Shown: piece after piece, positions 55,510 through 64,000 of the stretch
Layout of the letters: each line of letters begins with the position of its first letter
Numbering within the stretch: position 1 is the stretch's first letter
Origin: Ruegeria haliotis
Lineage (GTDB): Bacteria > Pseudomonadota > Alphaproteobacteria > Rhodobacterales > Rhodobacteraceae
DNA: 64,000 nucleotides
Reading direction: 5' to 3'
Assembly: GCF_013377785.1 (NCBI RefSeq)
Contig: NZ_JABXWT010000002.1
Span: 644,022-708,021, forward strand
Notes under the pieces: model-generated
Database searches by the model: none
Told to the model about the DNA's origin: nothing
The model's input: the letters and a program-made list of their open reading frames with translations, nothing else
Position numbers and translations under genes: made by a program

Positions 55510-56200
55510 GAACGGTCTCTTTGATCTGCGATTTTGGCCATCCGATCAGAACGGCGGCCAAAATGCCAATCGAAAAGAACAGCTCCAGCGTTTCCTCCAA
55601 CACGAACAGTCGTGTCACCATCGTCGCCGACAATTCCGCATCGTACATACCGCTGACCTCTTCCAGAAGCTGGGCAATGACCGCAGAAGTTCCAGCCAAC
55701 ACGAAAACCGCAAGAAACGGTGCGCGGAGTTTGAGCGCGCGCCACCCGTTGGGCACCCCGTGCCAAAAGACGCCACCAAGCACAAGCACCGCCAGTACAA
55801 TCCGCACAACGGTCATATCCAAAAGAATATCCAGGCTATCGAGCACTACAAAGGGCGCGCTGCCTTCGACATATATACTTGCTTCCAACTCTCTCTCGGC
55901 CAAAAGCAAGCACACCAAACCAATATACAATCGGCTCACACCGGGATACCGAACCAAGGCAACCAAACCCGCAGCAAAAAGACCGGCGGCTGAGATCGTT
56001 TCGATCGGTCCACCTTCTTGATTGAAGGCTGCAGCCTGCAGCGGCCAGAGTATCACGGCGCACAGTATCAGGACGGCCAACAGCAACACAGCGCGAACTG
56101 CATTCTGGTAAGAGCCGAAGCCATGCCGAGAGTCAGGGAGAATCTCCTCTGTCGGAACTTTTTTGTAAGTCATGCCTGTTTCGTACTGCTCGTTGGACAC
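55472..56200 (-). CDS. Multi-span membrane protein of unknown function
   Basis: Integral membrane protein of 242 aa with about six hydrophobic segments, including VLLLAVLILCAVILWPL, GLFAAGLVALVRYPGV, IVLAVLVLGGVFW and FFSIGILAAVLIGW. A conserved-looking LLAERELEASIYVEG and QLLEEVSGMYDAELSA provide acidic residues in or near the membrane. Start GTG 56200, with ATG 56173 also possible. I do not recognise the family. It overlaps the VOC-cupin gene downstream. Confidence 0.7.
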   Translation of the reverse strand: MSNEQYETGMTYKKVPTEEILPDSRHGFGSYQNAVRAVLLLAVLILCAVILWPLQAAAFNQEGGPIETISAAGLFAAGLVALVRYPGVSRLYIGLVCLLLAERELEASIYVEGSAPFVVLDSLDILLDMTVVRIVLAVLVLGGVFWHGVPNGWRALKLRAPFLAVFVLAGTSAVIAQLLEEVSGMYDAELSATMVTRLFVLEETLELFFSIGILAAVLIGWPKSQIKETVHDPDIAPIADTR

Positions 56201-56357
56201 AAGGTGTTTTTCAAGTCATGACTACTTAGAAGATTTGCGGCAAAAATCAACTAAGCACCAAGCAAAACCGAAAAGGTGTTGCGAAGTGATGCAGCGTAGC
56301 CAACTTAAGAAAAATAGTTTAGCACTAAATCAAATTGCGAAGGGAGCTGAATCGCCG

Positions 56358-58631
56358 ATGTCCGACACCCCCAGCCTGCGTCAGGCCGCGCTTGATTATC
56401 ACGCCCACCCAAAGCCCGGAAAGCTTGAGATCAAGGCCACCAAACCGATGGCCAATGGTCGCGATCTGGCACGGGCCTATTCGCCCGGCGTGGCCGAGGC
56501 AAGCCTTGAGATCAAGGCCAATCCGGACAATGCCGAACGCTATACCTCGCGCGGCAACCTGGTTGCGGTGGTGTCCAACGGGACGGCGGTACTGGGCTTG
56601 GGAAACATCGGCGCGCTGGCGTCGAAACCGGTGATGGAAGGCAAGGCGGTCCTGTTCAAGAAATTCGCAGGCATCGACTGCTTCGACATCGAGGTCGATC
56701 AGCCCAACCCGGAAAAGCTGGCCGATATCGTTTGCGCACTGGAGCCGACTTTCGGTGCCATCAACCTTGAAGACATCAAGGCCCCGGATTGCTTCACCGT
56801 TGAAAAGCTGTGCCGTGAGCGCATGAACATTCCCGTCTTTCACGATGACCAACACGGTACGGCCATCGTTGTTGGCGCGGCGGCCAAGAACGCGCTGCAT
56901 GTGGCTGGAAAGTCCTTTGAAGAGATCAAGATCGTTTCGACCGGAGGCGGCGCCGCCGGGATTGCCTGCCTGAACATGCTGGTCAAGCTGGGCGTCAAAC
57001 GCGAAAACATCTGGCTGTGCGATATAAATGGGTTGGTCTACGAAGGGCGGTCCGAGGACATGAACCCGCACAAAGATCAGTTCGCGCAGAAAACGGATTT
57101 GCGGACACTGGACGACGTGATCGGGGATGCTGATCTGTTCCTGGGTCTCAGCGGACCCAACGTGCTGAAGCCCGAGATGGTCGCCAAAATGGCCACCCGT
57201 CCGATCATCTTTGCGCTGGCGAATCCCTCGCCCGAAATCCTGCCTCAGGCCGCGCGCGAAGTAGCACCAGACGCGATCATCGCCACCGGCCGCAGCGATT
57301 TTCCCAATCAGGTCAATAACGTACTGTGTTTCCCCTTCATCTTTCGGGGCGCACTGGACGTGGGCGCGACAGAAATCAATGATGAGATGCAAATCGCCTG
57401 CGTGGACGGTATTGCCGAAATGGCGCGGGCAACAACCAGTGCCGAGGCCGCAGCCGCCTACAAGGGCGAGCAGCTGACATTCGGGCCGGATTACCTGATC
57501 CCCAAGCCCTTTGATCCACGTCTCGTCGGCGTGGTGTCATCCTCCGTTGCAAAGGCCGCGATGGAAAGCGGAGTGGCGAAACGGCCAATCACGGATATGG
57601 AAGCCTATAAGGAAAAACTGAACCAGACGGTGTTCAAGTCTGCCCTGCTGATGCGTCCCGTGTTCGAGGCTGCCGCAGTCGCCTCGCGCCGTATCGTGTT
57701 TGCCGAGGGCGAAGACGAGCGTGTACTCCGCGCCGCTCAGGCCATTCTGGAAGAGACCACCGAAACGCCAATCCTGATCGGGCGGCCAGACGTGATTGAA
57801 TCGCGCTGCGAAAAGCTCGGCCTGACAATCCGGCCCGGCAAAGACTGCCAGATCGTGAACCCGGAAAACGACCCTCGGTATTATGATTACTGGAATTCCT
57901 ATCATCAGGTCATGCAGCGTCGTGGGGTTACGCCAGATCTGGCCAAAGCAATCATGCGTACCAACACAACTGCCATCGGCGCAATCATGGTTCACCGGGG
58001 TGAGGCCGACAGCATGATCTGCGGCACTTTTGGCGAATTCCGCTGGCACCTGAATTATGTCGAGCAGGTTCTGGACGACGGCGACCTGCGTCCTCATGGG
58101 GCGCTGTCATTGATGATTCTGGAAGACGGCCCTCTGTTCATTGCCGACACACATGTGCGCCAATTGCCAACGCCCGAGGAGCTGGCCGAAATCACAATCG
58201 GCGCAGCCCGCCATGCGCGCCGGTTCGGCCTTGAACCCAAAATCGCATTCTGTTCCCAGTCCCAGTTTGGCAACCAGGCCGAGGGGTCCGGAAAACGTCT
58301 GCGGGCGGCACTGGAAATTCTGGACCAGAAGCCGCGCGACTTCATCTATGAGGGTGAGATGAACCTGGATACCGCCCTGGACCCGGACCTTCGGGCCCGC
58401 ATCTTTCCGGCCTCGCGCCTTGAAGGGTCGGCAAATGTACTGATCTTCGCCCATGCGGATGCAGCCAGTGGTGTGCGCAACATTCTCAAGATGAAGGCGG
58501 ACGGAATCGAGGTTGGCCCAATTCTGATGGGAATGGGCAACAAGGCACATATCGTGACGCCTTCGATCACTGCACGCGGCCTGTTGAACATGGCCGCCAT
58601 TGCCGGAACTCCCGTCGCACATTACGGTTAA
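56358..58631 (+). CDS. maeB: NADP-malic enzyme with C-terminal phosphotransacetylase-like domain
   Basis: Oxidatively decarboxylates malate to pyruvate and CO2 with NADP(H). It is 757 aa. The N-terminal malic domain has [15 protein letters not shown] and [13 protein letters not shown], then the NAD(P)-binding region [20 protein letters not shown]. The C-terminal (about 440-757) is PTA-like, [20 protein letters not shown], and probably regulatory. ATG 56358 has AGGGAG upstream; longer upstream starts are less likely. Confidence 0.94.
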   Translation: MSDTPSLRQAALDYHAHPKPGKLEIKATKPMANGRDLARAYSPGVAEASLEIKANPDNAERYTSRGNLVAVVSNGTAVLGLGNIGALASKPVMEGKAVLFKKFAGIDCFDIEVDQPNPEKLADIVCALEPTFGAINLEDIKAPDCFTVEKLCRERMNIPVFHDDQHGTAIVVGAAAKNALHVAGKSFEEIKIVSTGGGAAGIACLNMLVKLGVKRENIWLCDINGLVYEGRSEDMNPHKDQFAQKTDLRTLDDVIGDADLFLGLSGPNVLKPEMVAKMATRPIIFALANPSPEILPQAAREVAPDAIIATGRSDFPNQVNNVLCFPFIFRGALDVGATEINDEMQIACVDGIAEMARATTSAEAAAAYKGEQLTFGPDYLIPKPFDPRLVGVVSSSVAKAAMESGVAKRPITDMEAYKEKLNQTVFKSALLMRPVFEAAAVASRRIVFAEGEDERVLRAAQAILEETTETPILIGRPDVIESRCEKLGLTIRPGKDCQIVNPENDPRYYDYWNSYHQVMQRRGVTPDLAKAIMRTNTTAIGAIMVHRGEADSMICGTFGEFRWHLNYVEQVLDDGDLRPHGALSLMILEDGPLFIADTHVRQLPTPEELAEITIGAARHARRFGLEPKIAFCSQSQFGNQAEGSGKRLRAALEILDQKPRDFIYEGEMNLDTALDPDLRARIFPASRLEGSANVLIFAHADAASGVRNILKMKADGIEVGPILMGMGNKAHIVTPSITARGLLNMAAIAGTPVAHYG

Positions 58632-58635
58632 GTCG

Positions 58636-58658
58636 GGCGGCCCTTCTGGCTGGCCGCC
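58636..58658 (+). terminator. Hairpin after maeB
   Basis: GGCGGCC (58636-58642) pairs exactly with GGCCGCC (58652-58658), loop of 9 bases, 4 bases after the maeB stop. No T tract. It overlaps the leader of the next gene, so it may terminate or reduce read-through. Confidence 0.5.
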
Positions 58659-58674
58659 ATTCAGGGAGGTCTGC

Positions 58675-59064
58675 ATGAAGGGGCACTGTCACTGCAAAGC
58701 GGTGCGTTGGGAAAGCGATGGCGACGTGGCGTGGAGCTGCTATTGTCATTGCGCCGATTGCCGCCGCAATTGCGCGGCACCAGTCACCGCGTTTTTCGGT
58801 TTGCCACACGGTTCGGTCAAGTGGCTGGGCGACGCGCCACAGATCTATCGTTCTTCTGACGATGTGGAACGGTTGTTTTGTGGCACTTGTGGTACCCAAA
58901 TGGCCTATCGCACTGCGCGCGATACCAGAAATATTCACCTCTACACCGCCACTCTGGACGATCCCGATACATTGCCACCCCGGTTCCATGTTTTTCACTC
59001 GGACCATCTGCGCTGGTTGAGTATTCAGGACAGTCTGCCGCGTTACGCAAAGACTGCGGGTTGA
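58675..59064 (+). CDS. GFA-family zinc protein (glutathione-dependent formaldehyde-activating-like)
   Basis: Protein of 129 aa of the GFA/Mss4-like family. Eight Cys typical of its two zinc sites are visible: GHCHCKAVRW, CYCHCADCRRN, and FCGTCGTQMAY. The substrate is unknown; the true Gfa binds glutathione, but many homologues have other roles. The start at 58675 follows GGGAGG; a longer frame would overlap maeB. Confidence 0.87.
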   Translation: MKGHCHCKAVRWESDGDVAWSCYCHCADCRRNCAAPVTAFFGLPHGSVKWLGDAPQIYRSSDDVERLFCGTCGTQMAYRTARDTRNIHLYTATLDDPDTLPPRFHVFHSDHLRWLSIQDSLPRYAKTAG

Positions 59065-59103
59065 GTTGATTCTGTGTTGACCTGGATTTTTTGCACATAC
59101 AAG

Positions 59104-59200
59104 TTAGCAAGTTTGCAAAAACTCAACGGAAACGCATCCAAATCGCAGTAAGGAAAGAAGTTTGCAAAAATTTGCAGGTGAAAATGGGCGTTCCTGCAAA
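59104..59200. promoter_or_regulatory. TTTGCAAA-box cluster upstream of prpE
   Basis: The 232-base gap 59065-59296 contains TTAGCAAG-TTTGCAAA (59104-59119), TTTGCAAA-AA-TTTGCAGG (59161-59178; includes the perfect 14-base palindrome TGCAAAAATTTGCA at 59163-59176) and CCTGCAAA (59193-59200). The first pair is directly abutting and the second has a 2-base gap. TTTGCAAA pairs are the reported operator for ScfR-type regulators such as PccR of Rhodobacter sphaeroides, which senses propionyl-CoA metabolism. This fits the downstream propionyl-CoA synthetase gene. The regulator is not in this window. Confidence 0.75.
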
Positions 59201-59296
59201 TAATTCGCGATAAACTGACGCGCCGTCATCCGTGCCGCTTGTTCATGGCATCCCGGATACCTAACAACATGCGCAAGACTTTGGGAGGAGGACGAA

Positions 59297-61186
59297 ATGA
59301 CATATCAGGACGTTTACGAAAGCTGGAAAACCAACCCCGAGGCGTTCTGGATGGACGCCGCAAAAGGGATCGATTGGGTCAAGGCCCCCAGCAAGGCGCT
59401 GTTTGATGACAATGCCCCACTCTATGAATGGTTCAGTGACGCTCAGGTTAACACCTGCTGGAATGCCGTAGATCGTCACGTGGAAAACGGGCGCGGTGAA
59501 CAGACCGCCATTATTTATGACAGCCCGATCACCCACACCAAACGCGAGATTTCTTATGTCGAGCTGCGCAACCGTGTGGCGACACTGGCCGGAGCACTCC
59601 GCGCCAAGGGCATCGAAAAAGGTGATCGTGTCATCATCTACATGCCCATGATCCCCGAAGCGCTTGAGGCGATGCTGGCCTGCACCCGTCTGGGTGCCGT
59701 CCACTCGGTGGTGTTTGGCGGCTTTGCCAGCAACGAATTGGCCGTCCGGATCGACGACGCCAAACCCAAAGCGATCATCGCCGCCTCGTGCGGGATGGAG
59801 CCGGGCCGCGTGGTTCATTATAAACCCCTGCTGGACGGCGCCATCGAGATGGCAGAACACAAGCCCGAATTCTGCGTCATTTTCCAGCGTGAACAAGAGG
59901 TCGCCCAACTGATCGAAGGCCGTGACTTCAACTGGCACGGATTTCAGTATGGCGTCGAACCGGCAGACTGTGTGCCGGTGGCCGGCAATGATCCGGCCTA
60001 TATCCTCTACACCTCCGGCACCACGGGAGCACCCAAGGGTGTCGTCCGGCCAACTGCGGGCCATCTGGTGGCGCTGAACTGGTCGATGAAGAACATCTAT
60101 AACGTCGATCCGGGCGATGTGTTTTGGGCCGCGTCTGACGTGGGTTGGGTCGTTGGACACTCGTACATCTGCTACGCGCCACTTATTCACGGCAACACAA
60201 CCATCGTGTTCGAGGGCAAGCCCGTCGGCACCCCAGACGCCGGCACCTTCTGGCGTGTGATTTCCGAACACAATGTGCGCAGTTTCTTCACCGCCCCTAC
60301 CGCCATCCGCGCCGTCAAACGCGAGGATCCAAAGGGCGAGATGCTGGCAAAATTTGACCTGTCCGGATTGCGGGCCCTGTATCTGGCAGGTGAGCGTGCG
60401 GATCCCGACACAATTGTGTGGGCACAGAATGCGCTGAAGGTTCCCGTGATCGACCACTGGTGGCAGACCGAAACCGGCTGGGCCATCGCTGGCAACCCGC
60501 TGGGGATCGAGGAACTGCCGATCAAGCTGGGCTCGCCCGCGAAACCGATGCCCGGATATGATGTGCAGATTCTGGACGAAGCCGGCCATCCTATGAAACC
60601 CGGCGAACTGGGCGCAATTGCGGTCAAGCTGCCGCTGCCACCCGGCACATTGCCGAATCTGTGGAATGCCGAGGCACGGTTCAAGAAGTCCTATCTGGAA
60701 CACTTCCCCGGATATTATGAGACCGGCGATGCGGGCATGATCGATGAGGACGGGTACCTCTATATTATGGCGCGCACCGATGATGTCATCAACGTCGCTG
60801 GCCACCGCTTGTCGACAGGTGGTATGGAAGAAGTTCTGGCCGCGCATCCCGATGTGGCTGAATGCGCCGTGATCGGTGTGTCGGATCAGCTCAAGGGTCA
60901 GATGCCGGTTGGTTTCCTGTGTCTGAACACAGGGGCCGGACGCGATCATGGTGAGGTTTCGCAAGAAGTGGTCAAGATGGTCCGCGACAAGATCGGCCCT
61001 GTTGCCGCCTTCAAGCTGGCGGTTGTGGTGGACCGGTTGCCGAAAACGCGATCCGGTAAAATCCTGCGTGGCACGATGGTGTCGATTGCGGATGGTCAAG
61101 ACTACAAGATGCCAGCGACGATCGACGATCCGGTCATTCTGGATGAGATCAAAATTGCCCTACAAACCATCGGTTACGCACAATAA
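59297..61186 (+). CDS. prpE: Propionyl-CoA synthetase
   Basis: AMP-forming acyl-CoA synthetase of 629 aa that activates propionate. The ATP-binding signature YTSGTTGAPKGVVRP, the A5-type WWQTETGW, YETGDAGMIDEDGYLY and the acetylatable Lys in KTRSGKILRGTM are visible. The N-terminus MTYQDVYESWKTNPEAFW is the PrpE form rather than Acs. RBS GGGAGGAGG precedes the ATG. A TTTGCAAA cluster upstream suggests ScfR-type control, and a short hairpin follows its stop. Confidence 0.95.
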   Translation: MTYQDVYESWKTNPEAFWMDAAKGIDWVKAPSKALFDDNAPLYEWFSDAQVNTCWNAVDRHVENGRGEQTAIIYDSPITHTKREISYVELRNRVATLAGALRAKGIEKGDRVIIYMPMIPEALEAMLACTRLGAVHSVVFGGFASNELAVRIDDAKPKAIIAASCGMEPGRVVHYKPLLDGAIEMAEHKPEFCVIFQREQEVAQLIEGRDFNWHGFQYGVEPADCVPVAGNDPAYILYTSGTTGAPKGVVRPTAGHLVALNWSMKNIYNVDPGDVFWAASDVGWVVGHSYICYAPLIHGNTTIVFEGKPVGTPDAGTFWRVISEHNVRSFFTAPTAIRAVKREDPKGEMLAKFDLSGLRALYLAGERADPDTIVWAQNALKVPVIDHWWQTETGWAIAGNPLGIEELPIKLGSPAKPMPGYDVQILDEAGHPMKPGELGAIAVKLPLPPGTLPNLWNAEARFKKSYLEHFPGYYETGDAGMIDEDGYLYIMARTDDVINVAGHRLSTGGMEEVLAAHPDVAECAVIGVSDQLKGQMPVGFLCLNTGAGRDHGEVSQEVVKMVRDKIGPVAAFKLAVVVDRLPKTRSGKILRGTMVSIADGQDYKMPATIDDPVILDEIKIALQTIGYAQ

Positions 61187-61191
61187 CATAA

Positions 61192-61209
61192 GGGCGGCAT
61201 CAACCGCCC
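61192..61209 (+). terminator. Hairpin after prpE
   Basis: GGGCGG (61192-61197) pairs exactly with CCGCCC (61204-61209), loop CATCAA, 5 bases after the prpE stop. No T tract; a weak terminator or 3' stabilising stem. Confidence 0.5.
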
Positions 61210-61275
61210 AGTGCACCGCTTTCCCTTGCAACCTGAAATAGGCCCCCTACTGTCGCTACCAGACAGAGAGGGCCC

Positions 61276-62715
61276 ATGACACAAAGCGAAATCTGGCGTC
61301 TCAGCGCCACAGACCTGACCGCCCTGACACACAAGGGTGATCTGAGCGCAGAAAACGCCGCCCAAGCTGCGATCAACCGCATGGAACAGGTAAACCCGGA
61401 TCTGAATGCGGTTGTCGAGAATCTGAGTGATGAAGCTCTGCGCCGCGCGCGCGCGCTGGATCAGGCGCGCGCGAAAGGGGAAACCCCCGGCCCTCTGCAC
61501 GGTGTACCCGTGACGATCAAGGTGAATGTCGATCAAAAGGGCCATGCCACCACCAACGGGGTGGTCGCCCTGAAAGATGTCATCGCCCCCGAGGACGCAC
61601 CCGTCGTGTCCAATTTGCAAAACGCTGGTGCCATCGTGATCGGACGCACAAACACGCCCGAGTTCTCATTCCGGGCCGATACTGACAACCCGCTTTATGG
61701 CCGCACGTATAATCCATGGGGTCGGCATATCTCACCTGGTGGGTCCTCTGGCGGTGCAGGCGCGGCGGTAATGGCTGGGATTGGCGCGCTGGCGCACGGC
61801 AATGACATCGGCGGCAGCCTGCGGTTTCCGGCCGCGGCAAACGGGGCGGTGACGGTCAAACCCGGCCTCGGGCGCGTGCCCGCCTGGAATCCCAGCCAAA
61901 AGACCGAGCGCGGCCTGCTGGCGCAATCCATGTCCGTTCAGGGTTTGATCACCCGATCTGCAGCGGATTTGCATCTGTCGATGCCTAGCCTCATCGCTGG
62001 TGATCCACGTGATCCGTTTCACGTACCGATGCCTTGGCGGAACGAGGTTTTGGACGGCCCCATCAAGGTTGCCTTTACCAAGAACACCTTCGGCTATGCG
62101 CTTCATCCCGAAGTCGAAAAGGCGCTCGACACCGCTCGGGATGCCTTGATCGACGCCGGTTATCTGGTTGAAGAAATGGAACCACCAGATGTCTTTGAAT
62201 GCGGCCGCATCGGGTATCGCACGCTGATGGGCGAAGTGCTGACACTGATGAAATCAGATATCGAGGCCGCCGGGTCGCAAACCATTCAAGATATCTTTGA
62301 CGTCTATTTTCAGGAATTCCCGCCTATTGTTGAGACGGAAATGATCCGCATGCTGGCCAAACGCAGTCACTATGCGCGGGAATGGTCGCTGTTTTTGCAG
62401 GATTATCCTCTTGTGCTCTCCCCGTTCCTGCCGCGGCCGTTTTTCAAACCCGACCGGGACACCGAGGGCGCCGAAGGCGTGCACGAGGTTCTGGGCTGCG
62501 CCGTTTATGCCTATGCGATGAACTTTCTCGGCCTGCCCGCCGCCTGCGTCCCTGCCCGGCTGGCAGAACTTCCGTCAGGCCCGCAACCGATCAATGTACA
62601 GATCGCCGCTAGACGCTGGCGCGAGGATTTGGCCGTGGACGCCGCCGCCGCCATCGAAGCTCGGGTCGGACAAATGTACATTCCATTGTGGGAGCGTATG
62701 GGGACAGGCAACTAA
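61276..62715 (+). CDS. Amidase-signature family hydrolase
   Basis: Cytosolic amidohydrolase of 479 aa. The Ser-cisSer-Lys triad is visible: Lys in GVPVTIKVNVD, Ser in SPGGSSGGAGAAV, and nucleophile Ser in GNDIGGSLRFPAAANG. There is no GatA context (no gatB or gatC), so a free amide, nitrile-derived or xenobiotic substrate is more likely than glutaminyl-tRNA. The start has AGAGAGGGCC upstream. A terminator-like stem follows in 62731-62756, but it suits the opposite strand better. Confidence 0.9.
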   Translation: MTQSEIWRLSATDLTALTHKGDLSAENAAQAAINRMEQVNPDLNAVVENLSDEALRRARALDQARAKGETPGPLHGVPVTIKVNVDQKGHATTNGVVALKDVIAPEDAPVVSNLQNAGAIVIGRTNTPEFSFRADTDNPLYGRTYNPWGRHISPGGSSGGAGAAVMAGIGALAHGNDIGGSLRFPAAANGAVTVKPGLGRVPAWNPSQKTERGLLAQSMSVQGLITRSAADLHLSMPSLIAGDPRDPFHVPMPWRNEVLDGPIKVAFTKNTFGYALHPEVEKALDTARDALIDAGYLVEEMEPPDVFECGRIGYRTLMGEVLTLMKSDIEAAGSQTIQDIFDVYFQEFPPIVETEMIRMLAKRSHYAREWSLFLQDYPLVLSPFLPRPFFKPDRDTEGAEGVHEVLGCAVYAYAMNFLGLPAACVPARLAELPSGPQPINVQIAARRWREDLAVDAAAAIEARVGQMYIPLWERMGTGN

Positions 62716-62730
62716 CCCCAAAAGAAAATA

Positions 62731-62756
62731 GGCCCCGGGTTATTGTGCCCGAGGCC
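62731..62756 (-). terminator. Terminator downstream of nadK (minus strand)
   Basis: On the minus strand, GGCCTCGGG and CCCGGGGCC pair (one G-U) around an 8-base loop, followed by TATTTTCTTTT (complement of 62719-62730). That is a regular intrinsic terminator for transcripts coming from nadK. On the plus strand a mismatch weakens the same stem. The remaining 62757-62969 (about 210 bases) shows nothing clear beyond a small CGGGCA-TGCCCG stem at 62941-62958. Confidence 0.65.
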
Positions 62757-62969
62757 CGCTTACTAAAATATGCCCGGATGTCTAATGACGAGCGTAGCAC
62801 CACCCACCCTCGCCAGCGCGAAAACTGCGCAATCATTCGAATACGCCTTTGGTGGCCACTCACTCCCACCTTGGCGTGTTCTCCGGGCAAGTTCAGGTTA
62901 GCCAATCATTAATAGGCAGCCTGTGAACTGGTTCACACAGCGGGCAAAAAACTGCCCGAAACTGAATAT

Positions 62970-63731
62970 TCATGTGAATTGTTCAGATATTAGACGTTCT
63001 TCCAGCCCATGCCCCGGATCGAACAAAATGCGATGAGAAATTGCCGGCTCGGACCGAATCTCGACCCAGTCAATGTCGGGGAAGGATATGGAATCTGCGG
63101 CGACGATGACAGGTCGCTTATCCGCGTCCAGCACGTCAAAGCGCACCTTTGCAATCTTGGGCAACAACGCGCCACGCCACCGTCGCGGACGAAAGGCTGC
63201 AATTGGCGTCAGTGCCAGTACATCAGATCCAATTGGCAGAATTGGACCGTGCGCCGAGTAATTATAGGCTGTTGATCCTGCCGCAGTGGACAACAGTGCT
63301 CCATCACAGACAAGCTCGTCCATGCGCTCTCGACCATCAACACTGATCTTCAACCGCGCGGCTTGTGGACCAGCACGCAACAGCGATACCTCATTGATCG
63401 CCAGCGCCTCGTGTAGCTTGCCGGACTGGTCCATGGCGCGCATGGCCAAAGGGTTGATCACCTCTTCTTCGGCATCGGCCAGCCGGGCCATCAGGTCATC
63501 CTCGTGATATTCGTTCATCAAAAACCCGATGGTTCCACGGTTCATCCCATAGACCGGTGAATCAAGGTGTTGCATGTTATGAAGGGTCTGCAACATGAAC
63601 CCGTCGCCCCCTAAGGCCACAACAACGTCCGCGTCCCGCGGGGCGGCATTGCCATACTTGGCCACCAGACTGTCGCGTGCGGATTGCGCCACTTTGACAT
63701 CGCTGGCGAGAAAGGCGATTCTCTTTTTCAT
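62970..63731 (-). CDS. nadK: NAD kinase
   Basis: Phosphorylates NAD to NADP. It is 253 aa. The GGDG motif is at residues 41-44 (VALGGDGFML), with GMNRGTIGFLMNEYHED and the nucleotide-binding LVCDGALLSTAAGSTAYNYS. The start at 63731 is preferred to 63776 because it gives the typical N-terminus MKKRIAFLAS. It is divergent from glyA; 168 bases separate the two starts. Confidence 0.96.
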   Translation of the reverse strand: MKKRIAFLASDVKVAQSARDSLVAKYGNAAPRDADVVVALGGDGFMLQTLHNMQHLDSPVYGMNRGTIGFLMNEYHEDDLMARLADAEEEVINPLAMRAMDQSGKLHEALAINEVSLLRAGPQAARLKISVDGRERMDELVCDGALLSTAAGSTAYNYSAHGPILPIGSDVLALTPIAAFRPRRWRGALLPKIAKVRFDVLDADKRPVIVAADSISFPDIDWVEIRSEPAISHRILFDPGHGLEERLISEQFT

Positions 63732-63899
63732 CTTTTCCGGTTTCCGGTGCTGCACATTTGGTTCCGAAACAAACATACCTTTCCCGAATAGACCAGACTT
63801 GACGCCTCAGCGGGCCAAATCGTCGCTTTACACCTTTTGCAAATGTGACGTTTCCGATAGGAAATCCGCAAGTTTAATACCCAGCCATGTGGAGCGCCC

Positions 63900-64000
63900 A
63901 TGAACGCCAACCTTCGTGATACCGGTTTTTTCACCCAGTCCCTCTCTGATCGTGACCCTGAGCTATTTGGCTCGATCACGTCCGAGCTGGGCCGTCAGCG
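63900..64000 (+). CDS. glyA: Serine hydroxymethyltransferase, N-terminal fragment (cut by window end)
   Basis: The visible 33 residues, MNANLRDTGFFTQSLSDRD then PELFGSITSELGRQ, match the start of alphaproteobacterial GlyA, the PLP enzyme that converts serine to glycine with formation of methylene-THF. GGAG lies about 6 bases before the ATG at 63900. The rest lies beyond the window. The identification rests on a short segment but the N-terminal pattern is distinctive. Confidence 0.85.
   Translation, partial: MNANLRDTGFFTQSLSDRDPELFGSITSELGRQ

Noticed and set aside
59261..61099. A 612-codon open frame on the minus strand opposite prpE
   Set aside because: It runs fully antisense to a clear PrpE gene and its composition (His, Gln and Arg rich, no domain) is that of a high-GC shadow frame.
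63836..63843. A single TTTGCAAA box between nadK and glyA
   Set aside because: Only one palindromic box without a partner; it can occur by chance, unlike the cluster before prpE.
1..64000. tRNA or rRNA genes, CRISPR arrays, IS elements, prophage
   Set aside because: Read on both strands; no cloverleaf-like segment, regular spacer array, transposase, integrase or phage structural gene was recognised. A covariance-model scan would be decisive.

Overview
The window is a chromosomal segment of a GC-rich alphaproteobacterium, most likely a marine Rhodobacteraceae (Roseobacter group, close to Ruegeria, Phaeobacter or Tritonibacter). The evidence is the aerobic cob operon with cobN, cobG and cobF, a PhaAB-type Mrp antiporter with fused A and B subunits, OpgC/G/H glucan genes, a SelD fused to an NADH-dehydrogenase-like module, and TTTGCAAA boxes in front of prpE. 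Genes are dense, and most neighbours overlap by 1 to 20 bases in ATGA or TGATG junctions. I see no tRNA, rRNA, IS element, prophage or CRISPR. The region looks like stable core genome rather than an island.

Layout. 1-10738: aerobic cobalamin (corrin ring) operon cobN(partial)-G-H-I-J-[cobK inverted]-L-E-M-B-A-F. 10899-14227: a periplasmic DUF302 protein, a ThDP enzyme and a CaiB/BaiF CoA-transferase. 14407-20391: a TTC38-like TPR protein followed by opgC-opgG-opgH for osmoregulated periplasmic glucans. 20392-21677 (minus): rhodanese and secreted esterase pair. 21899-27817: mrpAB-C-D-E-F-G Na+/H+ antiporter. 27823-31025: convergent selD fusion and selU (mnmH) for 2-selenouridine in tRNA. 31073-33427 (minus): SRAP/HMCES-like DNA-protein crosslink protein and a periplasmic 5'-nucleotidase. 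33536-35695: DUF952, DUF1330, pyrD, arsC-like. 35692-37950 (minus): MATE exporter and two hot-dog thioesterases.

38066-46018 is a fatty-acid oxidation locus: two MerR-type regulators, a long acyl-CoA dehydrogenase, a small unknown protein, a GST, thiolase, cupin and the bifunctional FadB-type protein. 46074-49783 holds an inactive-looking Hint protein, a sulfotransferase/EamA pair and a one-membrane-span protein resembling a dead M48 peptidase. 49790-54314 (minus) is a nucleoside salvage operon cdd-deoA-deoB-add-upp. 54406-56200 (minus) has a VOC-cupin fusion and a membrane protein. 56358-64000 has maeB (malic enzyme with PTA domain), a GFA-type zinc protein, prpE, an amidase, nadK (minus) and the start of glyA.

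Functionally, the corrin operon would supply B12, including for methylmalonyl-CoA mutase. That enzyme lies on the propionyl-CoA route that PrpE feeds and that odd-chain or branched substrates of the beta-oxidation locus would also supply; this link is inference. No wholly novel defence or mobile system was found. The least explained items are the inverted cobK with mutually overlapping start codons, the ThDP/CoA-transferase pair, the TPR protein leading the opg operon, the degenerate M48-like and Hint proteins, the VOC-cupin fusion and a bounded inverted-repeat element at 41252-41431.
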